In this document: piece after piece, positions 58,979 to 64,000 of the stretch
Position numbering within the stretch: the stretch's first letter is position 1
How the letters are laid out: each line of letters opens with the position of its first letter
Origin: Amycolatopsis sp. NBRC 101858
GTDB lineage: Bacteria > Actinomycetota > Actinomycetes > Mycobacteriales > Pseudonocardiaceae
Direction of reading: 5' to 3'
DNA length: 64,000 nt
Assembly (NCBI RefSeq): GCF_030269325.1
Contig: NZ_BSTD01000001.1
Coordinates: forward strand, 2,620,681 to 2,684,680
Made by a program: the position numbers and the translations under genes
The notes under the pieces: model-generated
The model's database searches: none
What the model saw: the letters and a program-made list of their open reading frames with translations, nothing else
What the model was told of the DNA's origin: nothing

Positions 58979-60241
58979 GTGATTGACCCCAGGACTCTGC
59001 GCGATGACCCGGAAGCCGTGCGCGCGTCGCAGCGCGCCCGTGGTGAAGACGAGGGAGTGGTCGACAAGCTGCTCTCCCTCGACTCCCGGCGCCGCTCTTC
59101 GATCGCGGCCGCGGACAAGCTGCGCAACGAGCAGAAGGTGCTGGGCAAGCAGATCCCGAAGGCGCCGCCGGAGGAGAAGCAGCAGCTGCTGGCGACGGCC
59201 AAGGAGCTCGCCGCGCAGGTCAAGGCCGCCGAGGCGGAGCAGAACACGTCGTCGGAGGAGTTCGACCAGCTCTTCCGGACCGTGGCGAACCTCGTGCACC
59301 CGGACGCGCCGGTCGGCGGCGAAGACGACTTCACCGTGCTCAAGCACGTCGGCGAGCCGACGAAGCTCGGCTTCACCCCGAAGGACCACCTCGAGCTGCT
59401 CGAAGCGCTCGGCGGCGTCGACATGGAACGCGGCGCGAAGGTCTCGGGCTCGCGGTTCTACTTCCTCACCGGCGTCGGCGCGCAGCTGCAGCTCGGCCTG
59501 CTCAACATGGCCATCGCGCAGGCGCTGGAGAACGGCTTCACGCCGATGATCACGCCGTCGCTGGTCCGCCCGGAGATCATGGCCGGCACCGGCTTCCTCG
59601 GCCAGCACTCGAGCGAGATCTACCACCTCGAGGACGACGACCTGTACCTCGTCGGCACGTCGGAGGTGCCGCTCGCCGGCTTCCACGCCGACGAGATCCT
59701 CGACCTGAACGACGACGCGAAGCGCTACGCGGGCTGGTCGTCCTGCTACCGCCGCGAGGCCGGCTCATACGGCAAGGACACCCGCGGCATCATCCGCGTC
59801 CACCAGTTCGACAAGGTGGAGATGTTCGTCTACACCAAGCCGGAGGACGCCGAGGCGGAGCACGCCCGGCTGCTGGACTGGGAAGAGCAGATGCTCGCGA
59901 AGATCGAGGTGCCCTACCGGGTCATCGACACCGCGACCGGCGACCTCGGCACGTCCGCGCACCGCAAGTTCGACTGCGAGGCGTGGATCCCGACGCAGGA
60001 GACCTACCGCGAGCTGACCTCGACGTCCAACTGCACGACGTTCCAGGCCCGCCGGCTGTCGGTCCGCTACCGCGGCGAGAACGGCAAGCCGCTGATCGCC
60101 GCGACGCTCAACGGCACCCTGGCCACCACCCGGTGGATCGTCGCGATCGTCGAGAACCACCAGCAGGAGGACGGTTCCGTCCGCGTGCCGGAGGCGCTGC
60201 GCCCGTTCGTCGGCGGCAAGGAAGTCCTCACGCCCCGCTGA
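58979..60241 (+). CDS. serS: Seryl-tRNA synthetase
   Basis: 420 residues from GTG 58979, apparently leaderless. An N-terminal antiparallel coiled coil (~30-105, tRNA arm) precedes the class II core. Motif 2 is [20 protein letters not shown] and motif 3 lies in [18 protein letters not shown]. It charges tRNA-Ser and tRNA-Sec. Together with pheA and the septum/peptidase pair it recalls the Rv3834c-Rv3838c neighbourhood of mycobacteria, here spread over 15 kb by other genes. Confidence 0.97.
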   Translation: MIDPRTLRDDPEAVRASQRARGEDEGVVDKLLSLDSRRRSSIAAADKLRNEQKVLGKQIPKAPPEEKQQLLATAKELAAQVKAAEAEQNTSSEEFDQLFRTVANLVHPDAPVGGEDDFTVLKHVGEPTKLGFTPKDHLELLEALGGVDMERGAKVSGSRFYFLTGVGAQLQLGLLNMAIAQALENGFTPMITPSLVRPEIMAGTGFLGQHSSEIYHLEDDDLYLVGTSEVPLAGFHADEILDLNDDAKRYAGWSSCYRREAGSYGKDTRGIIRVHQFDKVEMFVYTKPEDAEAEHARLLDWEEQMLAKIEVPYRVIDTATGDLGTSAHRKFDCEAWIPTQETYRELTSTSNCTTFQARRLSVRYRGENGKPLIAATLNGTLATTRWIVAIVENHQQEDGSVRVPEALRPFVGGKEVLTPR

Positions 60242-60312
60242 TTCGGCGTTATGCCAGGTGCGCACCCGTTCGGCCCAGTAAGGTCCGGGCCGAACGGGAG
60301 AGGACTCTTCGC

Positions 60313-61317
60313 ATGCGCATGAAGTGGCAGGTCGTCGCGGCCGTGGCGGCCCTGACCGTGGTGGTGTCCGGCTGCACGGTGGCCGTCGGCGGCTCGGCGT
60401 CGCCGGTGCCGGGCCAGGGCCCGATCGTCAAGGCGATCGACGCCTGTTCTCTCCTCGACGAAGGCCAGCTCGACGCCCTCGGCTACGAGGCCAAGGGCCG
60501 CTCGGTGCCGGAGAACAAGGACCGGAACCAGACGGCGATGTGCCTCTGGAACACCAAGGACGACATCAAGCCGACGGCCATCCTCAACGTCGGCTACACG
60601 ACGGACATCGACTTCAACGAGTACATCGCCGGCGCCGTCCCGAAGGGCGACCCGCAGCAGATCGCCGGGTTCAGCTGGCGGCAGTACCCGTCGATCCTCT
60701 CCGACGACTGCGTGCTGTACGCCCTGCTCGGGGACAAGTCCTTCGCGTACGTCAGCGTGTCGGAACCGCCGATCGAGAAGTCGTGCGAGCTGGCGAAGGC
60801 GGCGGTCCCGCAGGTCGCGGCCCACCTGCCCGGCGGCCAGGACGCGCCGTCGATCACGCCGACCACGCCGGCCAAGGCGGAGCCGGGCGGGCCGCTGCTG
60901 TCGGCCGACCCGTGCGCGATGCTGAAGCCGGACCAGGTGGCGCAGCTGAAGAACATCTCGCCGACCGGGGAGAAGGACACCTCGTCGTCGGTGCCCAACG
61001 CGACCTACTGCCTCTGGGACGACACCGACGGCGACCAGGGCCAGAAGGCGTTCGAAGTCTGGTTCGGCCCCAGCACCCCGGTGGCCGACTGGCCGGGTGT
61101 GAACGGTGTCCAGCCGACCGAGACCGTCGACGCCGGCGGCAAGAAGTGGGGCATCTTCCCGAACATGGGTGGGCTGCGCGCGACCTGCGGCGCGACCCTG
61201 GCGATCACCGACACGTCGTCGGTGCAGGTGGTCAGCGGGTTCATCGGCGACGACACCAAGACCTGCGACGTCCTGAAGCAGGGCCTGCCGCTGGTGACGG
61301 CGAACCTGCCGAGCTAG
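60313..61317 (+). CDS. DUF3558 lipoprotein with two tandem domains
   Basis: 334 residues from ATG 60313, with GGGAGAGGA upstream. The lipobox is VVSGC (Cys ~21). Two copies of the DUF3558 pattern follow: DACSLLDEGQLDALG and DPCAMLKPDQVAQLK, each with its own Cys-Leu-Trp strand (MCLWNTKDD, YCLWDDTDG). The family is confined to actinobacteria and has no known function. The stop shares CTAG with the convergent lhgO gene. Confidence 0.83.
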   Translation: MRMKWQVVAAVAALTVVVSGCTVAVGGSASPVPGQGPIVKAIDACSLLDEGQLDALGYEAKGRSVPENKDRNQTAMCLWNTKDDIKPTAILNVGYTTDIDFNEYIAGAVPKGDPQQIAGFSWRQYPSILSDDCVLYALLGDKSFAYVSVSEPPIEKSCELAKAAVPQVAAHLPGGQDAPSITPTTPAKAEPGGPLLSADPCAMLKPDQVAQLKNISPTGEKDTSSSVPNATYCLWDDTDGDQGQKAFEVWFGPSTPVADWPGVNGVQPTETVDAGGKKWGIFPNMGGLRATCGATLAITDTSSVQVVSGFIGDDTKTCDVLKQGLPLVTANLPS

Positions 61318-62501
61318 CCCTCCGACACCTGGTCGGCGATGTGGCGCGCGATCTCCAGCGCGCTCGTCGCGGCCGGCGACGGCGCGTTCAGGACGTGCAC
61401 CTGGTCGCGCGCGGTCTCGATGAGGAAGTCGTCGACGAGCGAGCCGTCGCGGCGCATCGCCTGCGCGCGCACGCCGGAGCCGTGGCGGACGATGTCGTCC
61501 TCGGTGACGGCCGGGACGAGCCGGGCGAGGCTCGCGGCGAAGCGCTTCTTCGAGAACGAGCGCCGGACCTCGTCGAGCCCGGTCGGGAACGCGTACTTCT
61601 TCGCGAGCCGCCAGACGCCGGGGAAGGCCGCGACCTCGGCGACGTCCTTCGCGGAGAAGTCGCCCCAGCGGTAGCCCTCGCGGCGCAGCGCGAGCACGGC
61701 GTTCGGGCCCGCGTGCACGCTGCCGTCGAGCATCCGCGTGAGGTGCACGCCGAGGAACGGCAGCGTCGGGTCCGGCACCGGGTAGATCAGGCCCTTGACC
61801 AGGCCGCGGCGTTCGGGCTTGAGCTCGTAGTACTCACCCCGGAACGGCACGATCTTCGCCGACGGCGTCAGCCCGGCCAGCCGCGCGACGCGGTCGGAGT
61901 GCAGGCCGGCGCAGTTCACGAGCCCGTCCGCGACGACGACGTCTTCCCCGGTCGCGACCTCGACCCCGCCGGTGCTCCCGGCGCGGATGGCCAGCGCGGG
62001 GCTGTTCAGCCGGAGGTCGACGCCGGCCTCGTCGAGCAGCCGGACGAGCGCCTGGCAGACGCCGGGGAAGTCGATGATCCCGGTGGACTCGACCCGCAGC
62101 GCGGCGACGCAGGCGACCTCGGGCTCGTACTCGCGCGCTTCGGCGGGGGAGATCTTCTTCGCCGGGACGCCGTTGGCTTCGGCCCGCTCGGCGAGCGTGT
62201 TCAGCGCCGGGATCTCCTTCTCGTCGGTCGCGACGACGAGCTTCCCGCAGACCTCGACGGGCACGCCGTACTGCCGCGCGAAGTCCACGATGGACCGGTT
62301 CCCGGCGACGGACATGCGTGCCTTGAAGGACCCGGGCTTGTAGTAGAGCCCGGCGTGGACGACGTTCGAGTTGTGCCCGGTCTGGTGCGCCGCCCACTGC
62401 GGCTCCTTCTCCAGCACCGTGACGTCCAGCCCGCGCCTGGTCAGCTCCCAGGCCACGGCCAGACCGACGATCCCACCCCCGACGACCACCACGTTGCGCA
62501 C
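61314..62501 (-). CDS. lhgO: L-2-hydroxyglutarate oxidase
   Basis: 395 residues from ATG 62501. The FAD-binding motif is VVVVGGGIVGLAVAWEL, with the LhgO-specific HQTGHNSNVVHAGLYYKPGS right after it and HLTRMLDGSVHAGPNAVLAL near the active site. It oxidises L-2-hydroxyglutarate, a side product of 2-oxoglutarate-dependent enzymes, to 2-oxoglutarate and passes electrons to the quinone pool or oxygen. Length and motifs match the family well. Confidence 0.92.
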   Translation of the reverse strand: MRNVVVVGGGIVGLAVAWELTRRGLDVTVLEKEPQWAAHQTGHNSNVVHAGLYYKPGSFKARMSVAGNRSIVDFARQYGVPVEVCGKLVVATDEKEIPALNTLAERAEANGVPAKKISPAEAREYEPEVACVAALRVESTGIIDFPGVCQALVRLLDEAGVDLRLNSPALAIRAGSTGGVEVATGEDVVVADGLVNCAGLHSDRVARLAGLTPSAKIVPFRGEYYELKPERRGLVKGLIYPVPDPTLPFLGVHLTRMLDGSVHAGPNAVLALRREGYRWGDFSAKDVAEVAAFPGVWRLAKKYAFPTGLDEVRRSFSKKRFAASLARLVPAVTEDDIVRHGSGVRAQAMRRDGSLVDDFLIETARDQVHVLNAPSPAATSALEIARHIADQVSEG

Positions 62502-62531
62502 GATCGACCAGGCTACGCGAGCGGGGAAGAG

Positions 62532-64000
62532 TCAGTCCGCCAGCCCGGCCGTGGTCAGCGCCTTCTGGGTGCTCATCCCCAAGCCCGTGCCGTAAGCCCG
62601 CTCGAAACCGTCCGTCCCCAGCGACTCGACGACCCGGGCCCGCACCGACGTCACGTCCGGGTCCCCGCTGATCGCCGTCCCGCGCACGGACGCCGCCGTG
62701 CCCAGGAGCAAGGCCGCCTGCTCCGGGCGCGATTCGGCCGCGGCCACCCCGGCCAGGCCCTCCAGCGCGAACGCCACGACGTCGCCGGCGTGCCGGCGCC
62801 GCCCCGTGAGCAGCGCTTCGCGATGCAGCTGGGCCGCCTCCGCGGTCCGGCCTTCCACCACCGAGAGCCAGCCGAGGGAGATCATCGCCGCCGCGCGGAC
62901 CGATTCGGCCGAAAACGAGCCGGCCGGGCTCTCGGTCAGCGCGCGCTCGCAGAGCTCCCGGGACGCGGACAGGTCGCCGGCCAGCCGCGCCAGCGTCGCC
63001 AGGCCGACGTAAGCCGCGGAGCGGGATTCCGGCATCCCGGAGCGGCGGGCCGTCGCCGCGGCCAGTTCGTAGTCCGCGCGAGCGCCGGCGCGGTCGCCCG
63101 ACAGCAGCCGGGCCCACCCGCGGCGGCAGATCAGGTCCGCGACGTCGTCCCGCGCGCCGATCTCGTGCATCAGGCCCAGCGCCTCGTCCATCATCGGCAG
63201 CGCGGTGCCGTAGTCGCCGCGCCACGTGAGCAGCTGCGACAGGTGGTCGAGCGCCATCGACAGGCCCCACCGCTCACCCAGTTCGCGGAACTGCGCCGCG
63301 CCCTCGCGCAGTCCTTCTTCGGCGCCGGCCAGGTCGCCCGTCATCATCGAGCGCAGGCCCATCCCCGTCGGCAGCAGGGCCCAGCTCCACGGGTCGCCGC
63401 CGGCCAGCATCGCTTCGCCGCGGCCGAGCAGCTGCTCGTCGTCGTCCGGCGGACCGGCGACCACGCCCAGCAGCATCACCAGCATCGGGTGCCGGGGCGC
63501 CCAGTCCACGCTCGTCGCGTACCGGTGGACCATCGGCAGGTACTGCTCCAGGGACTCGTCCGGCTGCCCGGACAGCGCGCCGAGCACGCACACCAGGAAC
63601 TCCTCGACGTACTCCTCGCGCACGTCCGGCCCGCAGCGCCCGACGACCGCGAGCGACAACCCGGCGCCTTCGAACCGCCGTCCGCGCATCCACCAGTACA
63701 TCGCCAGCAGCGGCACCAGCCGCAGCGCGAGCACGACGTCGTGCTCGGTCGCCCAGCGCAGGGCGGCCAGGAGGTTGTCGTACTCGGCGTCGATGCGGTC
63801 CAGCCACTCGAGCTGTGCCGCGGTCCGCAGCATCGGGTCGGCTTCCTCGGCGAACCGCAGGAAGTACTCGGCGTGCGCGCGGTGGAACGTCTCCGTCTCG
63901 CCCGCGTCGGCGAGCTTCCCGGCGCCGAACGCGCGGATCGTCTCCAGCATCCGGAACCGCCCGCCGAGGGCTTCCACCAGCGACTTGTCGGCCAGTTCGA
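62532..64000 (-). CDS. C-terminal half of an AfsR/SARP- or LuxR-like TPR regulator (cut by window edge)
   Basis: At least 489 residues, open at the right edge. The visible part begins with ELADKSLVEALGGRFRMLETI, the end of a P-loop ATPase/winged region of STAND regulators. It continues with TPR-like helical repeats (AGARADYELAAATARRSGMP) and an end containing AAAESRPEQAALLLGTAASV. The N-terminal DNA-binding domain and the ATPase motifs lie outside the window, so the exact class cannot be fixed. Confidence 0.75.
   Translation of the reverse strand, partial: ELADKSLVEALGGRFRMLETIRAFGAGKLADAGETETFHRAHAEYFLRFAEEADPMLRTAAQLEWLDRIDAEYDNLLAALRWATEHDVVLALRLVPLLAMYWWMRGRRFEGAGLSLAVVGRCGPDVREEYVEEFLVCVLGALSGQPDESLEQYLPMVHRYATSVDWAPRHPMLVMLLGVVAGPPDDDEQLLGRGEAMLAGGDPWSWALLPTGMGLRSMMTGDLAGAEEGLREGAAQFRELGERWGLSMALDHLSQLLTWRGDYGTALPMMDEALGLMHEIGARDDVADLICRRGWARLLSGDRAGARADYELAAATARRSGMPESRSAAYVGLATLARLAGDLSASRELCERALTESPAGSFSAESVRAAAMISLGWLSVVEGRTAEAAQLHREALLTGRRRHAGDVVAFALEGLAGVAAAESRPEQAALLLGTAASVRGTAISGDPDVTSVRARVVESLGTDGFERAYGTGLGMSTQKALTTAGLAD

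Overview
The window is GC-rich, tightly packed chromosomal DNA from a mycothiol-producing actinomycete. Gene content points to the Pseudonocardiaceae, and Amycolatopsis or a close relative is my best guess; this is an inference, because no rRNA marker lies in the window. Supporting signs are frequent GTG/TTG starts, a mycothiol S-conjugate amidase, a mycobacterial-type prephenate dehydratase to seryl-tRNA synthetase neighbourhood, IdeR/DtxR-type iron boxes, DUF3558 and DUF4232 lipoproteins, and an in-frame GTCCAC-N-GTGGAC palindrome repeated in coding DNA. I found no CRISPR array, rRNA, tRNA, insertion sequence or prophage.

Layout. 1-2.5 kb: a TetR regulator (cut by the edge) divergent from an MFS exporter and a mycothiol-conjugate amidase. 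2.5-4.1 kb: a gene-free stretch with 21-bp repeats and a duplicated P450 tail, then the P450. 4.1-7.1 kb: DUF5926, DUF952, and an ECF sigma factor with a membrane partner. 7.1-11.3 kb: ferritin and a DUF2470 protein, each with iron boxes, around arginine deiminase, a CPBP protease and a PPOX-fold oxidoreductase. 11.3-17.7 kb: membrane protein, MFS/LysR pair, and a three-gene operon led by a binding-protein/VWA fusion. 17.7-20.5 kb: homogentisate dioxygenase divergent from an unknown gene and an IclR regulator. 20.5-22.9 kb: DUF998, a GDT1-type cation transporter and an S41 peptidase.

22.9-31.2 kb is a respiratory block: cydA, cydB, a fused cydDC, a DevS-like kinase and, convergent, a DevR-like regulator. 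31.5-37.3 kb holds an Excalibur surface protein with a class F sortase, a large helicase-associated protein, and two proteins with nuclease folds that have lost catalytic residues. 37.3-42.9 kb is mostly small or uncharacterised genes. 43.1-50.4 kb contains coaA, a macro-domain protein, pheA, a histidine phosphatase, lipoproteins, an MFS transporter, a zinicin-like peptidase and a septum-formation protein. 50.5-52.8 kb is a three-gene set resembling enterobacterial yjfM-yjfC-yjfL. 52.8-55.7 kb has a haloalkane dehalogenase followed by a translationally coupled three-gene cluster broken by about seven frameshifts. 55.7-64 kb holds an XRE/SDR pair, an aminotransferase, serS, a DUF3558 lipoprotein, L-2-hydroxyglutarate oxidase and the C-terminal half of a TPR regulator.

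Themes that link genes: iron (IdeR boxes on ferritin and on a HugZ-like DUF2470 gene), low oxygen or redox stress (cydABDC next to DevS/DevR-like genes), thiol-based detoxification (TetR-MFS-Mca), and cell-envelope functions (sortase/Excalibur, septum formation, lipoproteins).
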